Origin: Saprospiraceae bacterium
Lineage (GTDB): Bacteria > Bacteroidota > Bacteroidia > Chitinophagales > Saprospiraceae
Length of the DNA stretch: 44,545 nucleotides
Assembly: GCA_025056735.1 (NCBI GenBank)
Contig: JANWVR010000030.1
Coordinates: 1-44,545, forward strand
Reading direction: 5' to 3'
In this document: positions 33,124 through 41,230 of the stretch, piece by piece
Numbering within the stretch: the first letter of the stretch is position 1
Layout: every line of letters starts with the position of its first letter
Made by a program: the position numbers and the translations under genes
Notes under the pieces: generated by a model
The model's input: the letters and a program-made list of their open reading frames with translations, nothing else
What the model was told of the DNA's origin: nothing
Database searches by the model: none

Positions 33124-33726
33124 ATGAGTTTCCAAAGTTTCGTCAAATCCAAACCCTTCAAGTACTTCAAGAATTTCATCATCGGCCTGGGCGCAGCTAT
33201 CGTGCTCATGGGCGCCCTCTTTAAGCTGGAAAGCTGGGAAGGCGCATCCGAGATGCTTATCGTCGGCCTTTCGGTAGAAGCTATCATCTTCTTCTTCCTG
33301 GGTGTTATTGGCCCAGAACCCGACTACTACTGGCACAAGCTGTATCCCGGCTTAGATGACTACAACTCTCGCATTCAACCGCTGACGGCTGGCCCGAACC
33401 CGAACATGCCCGAGGTGGCGCCGCTGCACGGTGACGTCGTCGAACGCCAGCTGGGCGGTATGCTCACAGAGTTGCAATCTATGTCGAAAAGCTTAGCGGC
33501 ACTCAAGGCGCTGCAAGAAGTGGACTTCTCGGGCACGCAAGAGCAGATCAAATCCATGTCGAACTTCTACACCAAGATGAACGAAGCCATGGCCGACATG
33601 GCCCGCTCGGCAGAAGACGTTCGCCAATACAAAGACCAGCTGGCATCCTTGAACAAGAATCTGAGCTCTCTGAATACCGTCTACGGTAACATGCTCGCCG
33701 CGATGGCCAATATCGGTCGCCAGTAA
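33124..33726 (+). CDS. gldL: T9SS motor protein GldL (PorL)
   Basis: A 200-residue product starting MSFQSFVKSKPFKYFKNF. Two membrane helices follow, FIIGLGAAIVLMGALFKL and MLIVGLSVEAIIFFFLGV, then a cytoplasmic tail with coiled coil (MLTELQSMSKSLAALKALQEV, EQIKSMSNFYTKMNEAMADMARSAEDVRQYKDQLASL). GldL and GldM form the proton-driven rotary motor. Lys34 and Glu52 lie where the conserved membrane Lys and Glu of the motor are expected. The residue three after Lys, which I recall as histidine in Flavobacterium GldL, is serine here (FKLESW); this should be checked. It is 130 bp after gldK and 69 bp before gldM. Confidence 0.95.
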   Translation: MSFQSFVKSKPFKYFKNFIIGLGAAIVLMGALFKLESWEGASEMLIVGLSVEAIIFFFLGVIGPEPDYYWHKLYPGLDDYNSRIQPLTAGPNPNMPEVAPLHGDVVERQLGGMLTELQSMSKSLAALKALQEVDFSGTQEQIKSMSNFYTKMNEAMADMARSAEDVRQYKDQLASLNKNLSSLNTVYGNMLAAMANIGRQ

Positions 33727-33795
33727 CAAAAGGTTGAGTAACAGCGCAAACTGGCTGCAAAACTCCTGTTTAACAACACTTAAAGACAACACAAC

Positions 33796-35340
33796 ATGTC
33801 CATACCAAAGGAGCCGCGGCAGTTGATGATCAACCTGATGTATCTGGTGTTGACCGCACTGCTCGCATTGAACGTATCGGCTGAGGTGATGAACGCCTTC
33901 TTCTCGCTCGACAAGGGCTTGAAAGGCAGCCGCAACATCGTCGAGAAAAGTAATGAGACGATCATGGAAAGCATCAACAAGCAAGCCGATGCTTATCGCA
34001 AAGCGGAGAACGAAAAATACCGCAACAACGCAAAAGAAGCCCTGGCCCTCACCGACGAGTTCACCAAGTACATTGACGGCATTCGCAAAAGACTGTTCGA
34101 CAAAGCAGGCGGGCCTTCTAAGAACGATCCGACTATCCCGAAGGACATTCGGAACAAGGACATTACAACCCGAATGTTCGTTCTCGGTGAAGATGGCAAG
34201 GAAGGTATCGGTTTTGAAATTGAACGCAAAGTCAAAGAACTGCGCCAAAAGTTGCTGGAACTCAGCGACAATGATCCAGAGGTGGCAGCCACTATGCCCT
34301 TAGATATAGAGCCGCTGCCTGCGAAAACGGACAAGACCAGCTGGGCCGACTTCAAGTTTCGCCAGATGCCTGTAGCGGCATGCTTCCCTATCCTGGGCAA
34401 GATCCAGAGCGACGCTAAGGCCTCCTCTTCGGCAGTGTTGAACTACTGCTTGAAAAAAGTGGCGGGTGAGGATATCAAATTCGACGCTTTTCAGCCGGCT
34501 ATCAGTGCTCCAAAAGGCTATGTGATTGTTGGCGAGAAGTACGAAGCGGATATCTTCCTCAGTGCCTACAGCACGAATGCGGATAATATCAGCATTTCCG
34601 TGGACGGTCGTTCGCTGCCGCTTAAGGACGGCGTGGCTAAGTACGAGGTCATGACTTCCTCCACAGGGGTCAAGACCTATAAGGTAACAATCAATGTTAA
34701 GAACCCGCTGACGGGCGAGGTAAAGACCTACTCTAAGGACTTCCAGTACGAAGTGGGCCGCCGCTCGGCCTCCGTTCAGTTGGACAAGATGAATGTCTTC
34801 TACATCGGTGTAGATAACCCAATCTCTGTGTCGGCTTCGGGGGTATCCTCCAACGAATTGAACGTGTCGGCCTCTGGTGCTGGCATCACGCTCACCAAAG
34901 ACGGTCCTTCGCACTACCAGGTGCGCGTAACCACGCCGGGTGAGGCCACCATCACGCTGTCGGGTGGCGGATTGCCGCCGACGAAGTTCACGTACAAGGT
35001 AAAGCGCATCCCCGACCCTGTGCCGTTGTTGGGCGCTCAGCGCTTCGATAGCGCAATTCCGAACGGTACGTTTAAGGCCCAGGGCGGTGTGGCCGCTGTA
35101 CTCGAAAACTTCGACTTCGACGCCAAATGCGAAGTGGCGGGTTACACTGTGGCCTATCAGAAAAAGCGCGCCGATGTGATAGAAAAGACCAACAGCGGCG
35201 CTCGCTTTAACCCGGATGTGCAAGACCTTATCCGTCGCGCAGAGCCGGGTGACGTCTATTATTTCTTAGACATTCGCGCCAAGTGCCCCGGCGACGTTGC
35301 CGCGCGCAAACTGGGCGACCTCGTTTTCAAAATTCGTTAA
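33796..35340 (+). CDS. gldM: T9SS motor protein GldM (PorM)
   Basis: A 514-residue product. The N-terminus KEPRQLMINLMYLVLTALLALNVSAEVMNAF is the conserved short cytoplasmic segment and single membrane helix that plugs into the GldL pentamer; the arginine of KEPRQ matches the essential Arg of the motor. The periplasmic part has four domains: D1 is helical (about 45-220; KGLKGSRNIVEKSNETIMESI), followed by beta-rich D2-D4 (APKGYVIVGEKYEADIFLSAYS, then MNVFYIGVDNPISVSASGVSSNELNVS, a strong GldM signature, and a final DVYYFLDIRAKCPGDVAARKLGDLVFKIR). It transmits motor torque to the GldKN ring. The gap to gldN holds a perfect 16-bp inverted repeat. Confidence 0.97.
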   Translation: MSIPKEPRQLMINLMYLVLTALLALNVSAEVMNAFFSLDKGLKGSRNIVEKSNETIMESINKQADAYRKAENEKYRNNAKEALALTDEFTKYIDGIRKRLFDKAGGPSKNDPTIPKDIRNKDITTRMFVLGEDGKEGIGFEIERKVKELRQKLLELSDNDPEVAATMPLDIEPLPAKTDKTSWADFKFRQMPVAACFPILGKIQSDAKASSSAVLNYCLKKVAGEDIKFDAFQPAISAPKGYVIVGEKYEADIFLSAYSTNADNISISVDGRSLPLKDGVAKYEVMTSSTGVKTYKVTINVKNPLTGEVKTYSKDFQYEVGRRSASVQLDKMNVFYIGVDNPISVSASGVSSNELNVSASGAGITLTKDGPSHYQVRVTTPGEATITLSGGGLPPTKFTYKVKRIPDPVPLLGAQRFDSAIPNGTFKAQGGVAAVLENFDFDAKCEVAGYTVAYQKKRADVIEKTNSGARFNPDVQDLIRRAEPGDVYYFLDIRAKCPGDVAARKLGDLVFKIR

Positions 35341-35353
35341 TTTTATCCATTTA

Positions 35354-35408
35354 CTCGGAATTGCACGCCGGGAAAAGCTCACTGCTGCAGCAGGCGTGCA
35401 ATTCCGAG
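35354..35408 (+). repeat. perfect 16-bp inverted repeat between gldM and gldN
   Basis: CTCGGAATTGCACGCC (35354-35369) and GGCGTGCAATTCCGAG (35393-35408) are exact complements with a 23-nt loop. No T-run follows, so this is not a standard terminator. In the mRNA it would form a very stable hairpin 13 nt after the gldM stop and about 50 nt before the gldN start, where it could set the GldM:GldN ratio by attenuation, processing or 3'-end protection. Confidence 0.9.
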
Positions 35409-35459
35409 CACCTTTAAGGCGAATTTACTAAACACACTCACCTCTAATCTTCTCGAACC

Positions 35460-36338
35460 ATGTATGTTCTTCTTCGTTGGGCTGTTTTTGCCCTGATGTT
35501 CTGCTCTGTGGGCACGCTCGCCGTCGCTCAAAACTATGGAGAGGTCAGAGATGTACGCACGGAGTCCAGTGAACCGGACGAGTTTGGAGAGACGCTCGAT
35601 GACGTTGTGAAAAAAGAGACCATGAAGGAACGTCGCGTGCTCGACTATCAGCCCGTGCGCGAGAGTGACATGCTATGGGAGCGGCGCGTATGGCGTATTA
35701 TTGACGTGCGCGAAAAGATGAACCTTCCTTTCGCTTACCCGGAAGAACCGTTTTTCCGCATTCTCTCGGATGCAGCAGTCAAGGGTGACCTGCCTGTGTA
35801 CTCTGTCGACGACGACAAGTTCACCAAGCGCTTGAGCACCGACGATGTGCTGTCTATGATGTCGAAGGCCGATACCATCGTTACGTTCGACCCCGAAACG
35901 TATGAGGAAAAAATTGAGGTAGTTCGCAACGACATCAACTGGGCGGATGTAAAGCGCTTCCGTATCAAAGAAGTCTGGTTCTTTGATAAGGAGACTTCCA
36001 CTATGCAGGTGCGCATCCTCGGCATCGCGCCCCTCATTGATGTGCGCGACAACGATGGCAACTTCCGCTACGAAAAGGCCATGTTCTGGGTTAACTATCC
36101 AAAGGCGCGAAACCTCCTGGCGCGCCATCGAGTCTTCACCTTAGGCGGCAATACTAACGCTACCATCTCCTGGGAAGACTTCTTAGAGTTACGCTACTTC
36201 TCCAGCTTCATCATCAAGGAGTCGAACGTATACGATCGCCGTATCGAAGACTATGCGCGCGGCACGGATGCCCTGTGGGAATCGGAGCGCATCAAAAACG
36301 CGATCTTCAACTTCGAACAAGACCTCTGGCAGTATTAA
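35460..36338 (+). CDS. gldN: T9SS ring protein GldN (PorN)
   Basis: A 292-residue product with signal peptide MYVLLRWAVFALMFCSVGTLAVAQ. The mature protein carries the conserved GldN blocks VRESDMLWERRVWRIIDVREKMNLPFAYPEEPFFRIL, VYSVDDDKFTKRL, VRNDINWADVKRFRIKEVWFFDKETSTMQVRILGIAPLIDVRDN and MFWVNYPKARNLLARHRVFT, and ends FIIKESNVYDRRIEDYARG. GldN binds GldK in the periplasmic ring. A clear terminator lies 30 bp after its stop, ending the operon. Confidence 0.96.
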   Translation: MYVLLRWAVFALMFCSVGTLAVAQNYGEVRDVRTESSEPDEFGETLDDVVKKETMKERRVLDYQPVRESDMLWERRVWRIIDVREKMNLPFAYPEEPFFRILSDAAVKGDLPVYSVDDDKFTKRLSTDDVLSMMSKADTIVTFDPETYEEKIEVVRNDINWADVKRFRIKEVWFFDKETSTMQVRILGIAPLIDVRDNDGNFRYEKAMFWVNYPKARNLLARHRVFTLGGNTNATISWEDFLELRYFSSFIIKESNVYDRRIEDYARGTDALWESERIKNAIFNFEQDLWQY

Positions 36339-36370
36339 AATCCTGAAATCGCCAAAGGTCCTCTTAACAA

Positions 36371-36407
36371 AAGGGAGGCTGTACACCTGATTGCAGCCTC
36401 CCTTTTT
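36371..36407 (+). terminator. rho-independent terminator of the gld operon
   Basis: GGGAGGCTG (36373-36381) pairs with CAGCCTCCC (36394-36402), 12-nt loop, flanked by AA on the left and a TTTTT run at 36403-36407. Confidence 0.9.
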
Positions 36408-36490
36408 GTATTGGCATTTTTATCCGAGAGCGGCTCTCTCTTCCAAAAGTCAATAGGAGAACCCTCCTCTTTTAGAAATGTCGGCCCAAC

Positions 36491-36524
36491 AAAAAAGCCC
36501 ATCCGACCTTACGTCAGATGGGCT
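36491..36524 (-). terminator. rho-independent terminator of the ECF sigma factor gene
   Basis: AGCCCATC (36496-36503) pairs with GATGGGCT (36517-36524), 13-nt loop. On the minus strand it is followed by TTTTT from 36495 to 36491. It lies 26 bp past the sigma gene stop. Confidence 0.85.
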
Positions 36525-36549
36525 AGGCATATTCTTTCACTTCTCACGC

Positions 36550-37131
36550 TTATTCAACGATTGTCGCTAATTCGTCCGTTGGCTCCAGGGAGTCCTCCTT
36601 CTCCTTTCCCAATCTGCCGAGGTCAAAGCCGTAATTGGATAAAATCTTTTCCTTGAGCTCCTTGCGCGCAAAAAAGATGCGGCTTTTGACTGTGCCCAGC
36701 GGCAAGTTCAGATGATCGGCAATCTCCTGGTATTTGTAGCCCTCAAAGTGCATCAAGAACGGAATGCGCGTGTTGTCGTCTAAGGCGGCGACCAGTTCAT
36801 TCAGCTCCTTTAGCGTGATTTCACTCTCGGCAGAATTGCCCACAGCGTGGCTGCCGGAATTCAAATAAAACTGGTTGTCGGTGGTGTCAATAATGGTGTT
36901 AGCCTTGACCTTGCGACGATAGTTGTTGATGAAGATATTCTTCATGATCGTAAACATCCACGCCTTGAAGTTGGTACCCGGGCGGAATTTGTCGCGATTA
37001 GCCAAGGCGCGATAGGCCGTCTCTTGATAGAGGTCTTTAGCTTCTTCCGAATTTTTAGTCAAATTATAGGCGAACGTCTGCAGCATGCTGGTCAGGTCGC
37101 TCAGGCGATAATTAAACTCCAGTATTGTCAT
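36550..37131 (-). CDS. ECF RNA polymerase sigma factor (SigP-like)
   Basis: A 193-residue product starting at ATG 37131 (MTILEFNYRLSDLTSMLQTF); an upstream in-frame start would lie above the -7 element. Region 2 is NSEEAKDLYQETAYRALANRDKFRPGTNFKAWMFTIMKNIFINNYRR, region 4 is LDDNTRIPFLMHFEGYKYQEIADHLNLPLGTVKSRIFFARKELKEKI, a helix-turn-helix that reads the -35 element. This is the widely conserved Bacteroidota ECF type whose P. gingivalis relative SigP works with PorX to control T9SS genes. Its position just behind gldN, convergent, and about 1.5 kb before porX fits that role, but regulation is inferred. No anti-sigma gene is adjacent. It has its own promoter and terminator. Confidence 0.9.
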   Translation of the reverse strand: MTILEFNYRLSDLTSMLQTFAYNLTKNSEEAKDLYQETAYRALANRDKFRPGTNFKAWMFTIMKNIFINNYRRKVKANTIIDTTDNQFYLNSGSHAVGNSAESEITLKELNELVAALDDNTRIPFLMHFEGYKYQEIADHLNLPLGTVKSRIFFARKELKEKILSNYGFDLGRLGKEKEDSLEPTDELATIVE

Positions 37132-37161
37132 GGTATACGCGCTTTTTGATTTAAGACGGCA

Positions 37162-37169
37162 CAAAGATA
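37162..37169 (-). promoter_or_regulatory. -7 element TATCTTTG for the ECF sigma gene
   Basis: A full TAnnTTTG match on the minus strand, 31 bp before the ATG at 37131. The region beyond it (to about 37330) is very rich in A and T. Confidence 0.6.
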
Positions 37170-37339
37170 GCGCGTGTTTAAGTTTCGTGCAAGTGCTCTT
37201 GAACATTTTAAATGTCAAGAATTAGCAAATTTGCATGTTTTGGATTTATTTTTATTATATTTTATTGAAAATCAATGTTATGTAAAATTTAGACGAAGTC
37301 TACATTTTTTATTTTTTTCAAAAAAAAATGAAAATTAAA

Positions 37340-38554
37340 TCAGGGGGTATTAAAGCGAATGTTTTTAGGGTAGCAGACGAAGTACTTGGTTACTGTTTGG
37401 GTATAGAGCGGCACATCCGAGCATTCGTCTATGGGAGCCACCCGCCCGCTCTTAAAAAGGATGTTAATTTTCTCAGAAGAAGGGTCGTAGGCGCGGTTGC
37501 TGGAGGCTCCGATGAAGATGAGCTGGTGTCCCCAACTGCCATATGTTTTTCGGGCAGCCTCTTGCAATTGGGCGATGTAACCTTCCTCTATGGGTACAGT
37601 TCGCCATTCCAAGCGAAAAAGTCGTCGCTCGATCAGGCCAGCGGCTAAGAGCGACAACATAGGGTCGTGATGGCGGCTCCAGGCTTTGATGGCTGCCGCT
37701 ACGTCCACGTCGTCTAATTGAGCGAAGTACTGCAGGAGCACCTCAGGAGTAGGGCGGTCGTCGGGAGCCCGATACAGGAACCAGCGCAGCGCTTCAGACG
37801 CCTCCAGATCAACGCCTTCTAAAGCCAGTTGCCGGGCTCGGCGCAACAGATGCACGGCCATCTGCTCGGCCGAAACGTTTGTTTTGTGCAAGTACACCTG
37901 CCAGTACATCAGCCGACGAGCAATGAGAAACTTCTCGATACTGTAAATGCCCTTTTCCTCTACCACCAATTCGCCGTCGTGTACGGCAAGCATTTTGATG
38001 ATGCGGTCGTAACCAATGACACCCTCAGAAACCCCTGTGAAAAAGCTGTCTCGATTGAGATAATCCATGCGGTCCATGTCGAGCTGACCCGATACCAGCT
38101 GATGCAGAAAATGCTTAGGATACTCGTCTGTGAAGATTTGGATGGCCAACCGCAACTGCCCGCCGTACTGACGGTCAAGCGCTTGCATAAATAACAGCGA
38201 GAGGGTCTCGTGATGGACGTCCACCAGATTATGCTCCAAAGCATGCGAGTACGGCCCATGCCCAACATCGTGCAGCAAAATGGCGGCGCAGGCCGCTTCG
38301 GCTTCTTTTTCGGTGATGTCCGCCCCTTTGCTGCGCAACACTTCAATGGCCTGCTGCATTAAATGCAGAGCGCCTAGCGCATGATGAAATCGGGTGTGCA
38401 GCGCCCCGGGGTATACGTAGTGCGCCATACCCACCTGCCGAATGCGGCGCAATCGCTGGAAATAGGGGTGGTCAATAATTTCAAGCAAAAGACCTTCGGG
38501 CACAGAGACGAAACCATATACCGGGTCGTTGAATATTTTCCGCTTACGCTGCAT
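37340..38554 (-). CDS. HD-domain phosphohydrolase (dNTPase-like)
   Basis: A 404-residue product. The HD metal site is spread over HTRFHHALGALHLM, AILLHDVGHGPYSHALEH (HD pair) and a downstream DMDRMDYLNRDSFFTGVSEGVIGYDRI, the arrangement of the SAMHD1/YdhJ-like HD group. N-terminal KIFNDPVYGFVSVPEGLLLEIIDHPYFQRLRRIRQVGMAHYVYPGALHTRFHH is a strong family signature. The C-terminal 150 residues are helical with a final beta part (KTYGSWGHQLIFIGASSNRAYD). These enzymes hydrolyse dNTPs or nucleotide second messengers; the substrate is not known. The gene is divergent from porX across an 82-bp gap with opposed promoters. Confidence 0.92.
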   Translation of the reverse strand: MQRKRKIFNDPVYGFVSVPEGLLLEIIDHPYFQRLRRIRQVGMAHYVYPGALHTRFHHALGALHLMQQAIEVLRSKGADITEKEAEAACAAILLHDVGHGPYSHALEHNLVDVHHETLSLLFMQALDRQYGGQLRLAIQIFTDEYPKHFLHQLVSGQLDMDRMDYLNRDSFFTGVSEGVIGYDRIIKMLAVHDGELVVEEKGIYSIEKFLIARRLMYWQVYLHKTNVSAEQMAVHLLRRARQLALEGVDLEASEALRWFLYRAPDDRPTPEVLLQYFAQLDDVDVAAAIKAWSRHHDPMLSLLAAGLIERRLFRLEWRTVPIEEGYIAQLQEAARKTYGSWGHQLIFIGASSNRAYDPSSEKINILFKSGRVAPIDECSDVPLYTQTVTKYFVCYPKNIRFNTP

Positions 38555-38574
38555 AACGGTTGACTTACCCCTCG

Positions 38575-38582
38575 CAAAGATA
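38575..38582 (-). promoter_or_regulatory. -7 element TATCTTTG for the HD-domain gene
   Basis: A full TAnnTTTG match on the minus strand, 21 bp before the ATG at 38554. Confidence 0.55.
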
Positions 38583-38597
38583 ACCGCGCAATAGCGC

Positions 38598-38605
38598 TAC
38601 CTTCG
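38598..38605 (+). promoter_or_regulatory. -7-like element TACCTTCG for porX
   Basis: One mismatch to TAnnTTTG, 31 bp before the porX ATG, 15 bp from the divergent HD-gene element. Confidence 0.45.
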
Positions 38606-38636
38606 CACGCCAACGACAAGACACTAGCTTATATCT

Positions 38637-40196
38637 ATGGAAAAAGTCAAAATTCTTTGGGCCGACGATGAGATTGACCTGCTCAAACCACACCTGATGT
38701 TTTTGCAGAGCAGAGGGTACGAAGTGGAAACGGCCACCAACGGCCACGACGCCGTTGAGATTTATTTGGAAAAGGGCAACGAAATAGACGTAGTCTTTTT
38801 AGACGAGTCCATGCCCGGCCTGACTGGCTTGGAAACGCTTCCTAAGATCAAAGAGATCAACCCTCAGGTACCGGTGGTCATGATCACCAAAAACGAGGCT
38901 GAGCACGTCATGGAAGAGGCCATCGGTTCGCAAATTGCAGACTACCTCATCAAGCCGGTCAACCCAAACCAAATCCTGCTGACGCTCAAGAAAATCTTAG
39001 ATAATAAACGCTTAGTACGCGAGAAGACGGCGCTCGACTACCAGCAAGATTATCGCCAGATGTTTATGCAAATCACCGGCGGCCTTAACCACGAAGAGTG
39101 GGTCGAAGTCTATCGGCGCATCATCTACTGGGAGCTGCGCTTAGACGCCAACCAGACAGAAGTAGGCGATATTCTGGCGCAACAAAAACAACAGGCCAAC
39201 ATCGAATTTGGCAAATACGTGGTCAAAAACTATTTCGATTGGGTGGACAAAAACAAAGAAGTCGGCCCTGTCATGTCGCATTCCATGATGCGAAAACATA
39301 TCTTTCCACACGTCGGTAAAGGTGTGCCCACTATCGTGGTGCTGCTCGACAATCTGCGCTACGACCAGTGGAAAGTCATTGAACCCTTCTTGAACGAGCT
39401 GTTCCGCACCGAACACGAGGGCTACTTTTACAGCATTTTGCCTACCGCCACCCAGTATAGCCGCAACGCCATTTTTGCCGGCATGATGCCTGCCGACATC
39501 GAAGTCGCCTTTCCAGACAAATGGAAGAACGACGTTGACGAGGGCGGCAAAAACCTTTTTGAGGACTTTTTCTTGGGCAAACAAATCGAGCGTGTTTTTC
39601 GCAAAGGCATCAAGTGGGAATACGTCAAGATTACCAACGTCGGCCAGGGCAAAGACCTGCTCGACAACATGCTCAACTACCTGAACAACGACCTGACGGT
39701 CATTGTCTACAACTTCATTGACATGCTCTCGCACGCGCGCACCGAGATGGAAGTGCTCAAAGAGCTGGCCGGCGACGAACGCGCCTACCGCTCGTTGACG
39801 CGCTCGTGGTTTCTCCACAGCCCGCTCTGGACAGCCCTCCAGCGCCTTGAAGGGCGCGATGTGCAGCTGTTCGTTACCACCGACCACGGCACTATCCGCG
39901 TCCAGTCGCCCTCGCGCGTAGTGGGCGACCGCGAAACCACCACCAACCTGCGCTACAAAGTGGGCCGAAACCTGCAGTACGAGGCCAAAGACGTGCTCGC
40001 CGTGAAAGACCCTAAGCAGGCCGGCCTGCCAAGGCCCAATCTGAGCAGTACCTTCATTTTTGCCAAAGAGGATTATTTTTTCCTCTACCCGAACAACTAC
40101 AACCACTTTTACAACTACTACCGAAACACCTTCCAGCACGGCGGTATCAGCTTAGAGGAAATGATCTGCCCTATCGTGCGCATGCGCAGCAAGTAA
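38637..40196 (+). CDS. porX: two-component response regulator PorX with PglZ domain
   Basis: A 519-residue product. Residues 1-125 are a receiver domain (KILWADDEIDLLKPHL, VVFLDESMPGLTGLETLPKI, VMITKN and YLIKPVNPNQILLTLKKIL) with phospho-acceptor Asp56. A helical linker follows, then an alkaline-phosphatase-fold PglZ domain from about 210 (VPTIVVLLDNLRYDQWKVIEPFL, SILPTATQYSRNAIFAGMMPADIEVAFP, VIVYNFIDMLSHARTEMEVLKEL, LFVTTDHGTIRVQSP). The conserved Thr in PTATQ and the Asp/His residues match the metal-dependent phosphodiesterase site reported for PorX. It works with the histidine kinase PorY to control T9SS; no porY gene is nearby. An acyltransferase gene follows after 9 bp. Confidence 0.96.
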   Translation: MEKVKILWADDEIDLLKPHLMFLQSRGYEVETATNGHDAVEIYLEKGNEIDVVFLDESMPGLTGLETLPKIKEINPQVPVVMITKNEAEHVMEEAIGSQIADYLIKPVNPNQILLTLKKILDNKRLVREKTALDYQQDYRQMFMQITGGLNHEEWVEVYRRIIYWELRLDANQTEVGDILAQQKQQANIEFGKYVVKNYFDWVDKNKEVGPVMSHSMMRKHIFPHVGKGVPTIVVLLDNLRYDQWKVIEPFLNELFRTEHEGYFYSILPTATQYSRNAIFAGMMPADIEVAFPDKWKNDVDEGGKNLFEDFFLGKQIERVFRKGIKWEYVKITNVGQGKDLLDNMLNYLNNDLTVIVYNFIDMLSHARTEMEVLKELAGDERAYRSLTRSWFLHSPLWTALQRLEGRDVQLFVTTDHGTIRVQSPSRVVGDRETTTNLRYKVGRNLQYEAKDVLAVKDPKQAGLPRPNLSSTFIFAKEDYFFLYPNNYNHFYNYYRNTFQHGGISLEEMICPIVRMRSK

Positions 40197-40205
40197 TCTA
40201 CAGGC

Positions 40206-41120
40206 ATGAAACGGCTTTCTTTCTGGCTCACGCGGGCGGCGGTTGAGCTCTTCCGTTGGGTGCCCTTCTGGCTGTTGTATCGGCTGTCCGACCTGCTGGC
40301 GTTCGTGCTGCATCGGGTCGTTGGCTATCGGCGCCGCGTGGTGTGGGAAAACCTGCAGCGCGCGTTTCCCGACAAAACACTCGACCAACTGGCGCCCATT
40401 GTGCGCGGAGCCTATCGAAATCTGACGGACATCATGCTCGAAACCCTGAAGTCCTACACCCTGCCTGTGGCCGAAATCCAGCGCCGCAGCCGGCCTGTGA
40501 ACCCTGAGGTGGTCAACCGCCATCTGGATGCAGGCAAAAGCGTTATCCTCTGCGGCGGCCACTATGCCAACTGGGAATACACCGGCGTAAGCATGCCGCC
40601 GCTCTTCCACGGCGCTACCATCACCGTTTATAAACCCATTTCCAACCCCTACACCAACACCTTTGTCAACCAATCGCGCGGGCGCGTGGGCATGATTATG
40701 GTGAGCATGGACGAAACCTTTGCTGCCATGCGCCAGCGCAAGGCGCAAAACGCCCCAGCTGTATTCATTCTCTTGGCCGACCAGTCGCCCTCCAATCGAA
40801 AAGGCGCCCATTGGGTGCGCTTCCTCAACCAGGACACCGCCTCCCTGCCCGGCGTGGACGTACTGGCGCGCCGCATGCACTTCCCGGTTGTCTTTTTTTA
40901 CGTAAAGCGCATACGCCGCGGCTTTTATGAAGTGCACTTCTCCGACCTCAACGACGCGCCCGAACAAGCCCAGGAGGGCGAAATCACCCAGGCCTTTGCC
41001 CATGCCTTAGAAAACATCATCCGCCAAAAACCCACAGACTGGCTCTGGTCACACCGGCGCTGGAAAATGAAACGCACGGAGCCATCCACTCCCGACGTCG
41101 TTCATCCAACTTCGCCATAA
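40206..41120 (+). CDS. LpxL/HtrB-family lysophospholipid acyltransferase
   Basis: A 304-residue product with an N-terminal membrane segment (VPFWLLYRLSDLLAFVLHRVVGYRRRVVWENLQRAFP). The catalytic H-x4-E motif is in GGHYANWEYTG, and SPSNRKGAHWVRFLNQDTASLPGVDVLARRMHFPVVFFYV covers the substrate-binding blocks of LPLAT enzymes. LpxL/LpxM enzymes add secondary acyl chains to lipid A at the inner membrane. It is 9 bp after porX and probably cotranscribed, which links lipid A acylation to T9SS control; T9SS cargo is anchored on A-LPS in some species, but a link here is only a thought. Confidence 0.92.
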   Translation: MKRLSFWLTRAAVELFRWVPFWLLYRLSDLLAFVLHRVVGYRRRVVWENLQRAFPDKTLDQLAPIVRGAYRNLTDIMLETLKSYTLPVAEIQRRSRPVNPEVVNRHLDAGKSVILCGGHYANWEYTGVSMPPLFHGATITVYKPISNPYTNTFVNQSRGRVGMIMVSMDETFAAMRQRKAQNAPAVFILLADQSPSNRKGAHWVRFLNQDTASLPGVDVLARRMHFPVVFFYVKRIRRGFYEVHFSDLNDAPEQAQEGEITQAFAHALENIIRQKPTDWLWSHRRWKMKRTEPSTPDVVHPTSP

Positions 41121-41134
41121 TATCTGCCGCATAC

Positions 41135-41142
41135 TATATTTG
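41135..41142 (+). promoter_or_regulatory. -7 element TATATTTG for the subtilase gene
   Basis: A full TAnnTTTG match, giving a leader of about 80 nt that contains the heptamer repeat. Confidence 0.5.
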
Positions 41143-41188
41143 CTACGCTACTTCAGGCCCTCCAACGCGAACAGACGAAACTTTTCGT

Positions 41189-41230
41189 TTTCCATTTTTA
41201 ATTTTTCACTTTCCATTTTTAATTTTTCAT
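41189..41230 (-). repeat. heptamer repeat, two 21-bp units, overlapping the subtilase start codon
   Basis: Two direct copies of a 21-bp unit (41189-41209 and 41210-41230) differ only in the last base. On the minus strand the units read AAAATTA, AAAATGG, AAAGTGA, the same heptamer code as at 5924-6035 and 6441-6472. The second copy ends inside the ATG at 41229-41231. Confidence 0.85.

Noticed and set aside
34300-35223. Antisense frame of 307 codons under gldM
   Set aside because: A shadow of gldM codon bias; no family resemblance, and GldM is certain.
37214-37330. Terminator or origin in the AT-rich gap before the HD gene end
   Set aside because: TAGAC-gaa-GTCTA is only a 5-bp stem, and A/T runs alone do not support a replication origin.
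39141-40139. Long antisense frame of 332 codons under porX
   Set aside because: It mirrors the codon pattern of porX, has no recognisable motif, and PorX is unmistakable on the other strand.
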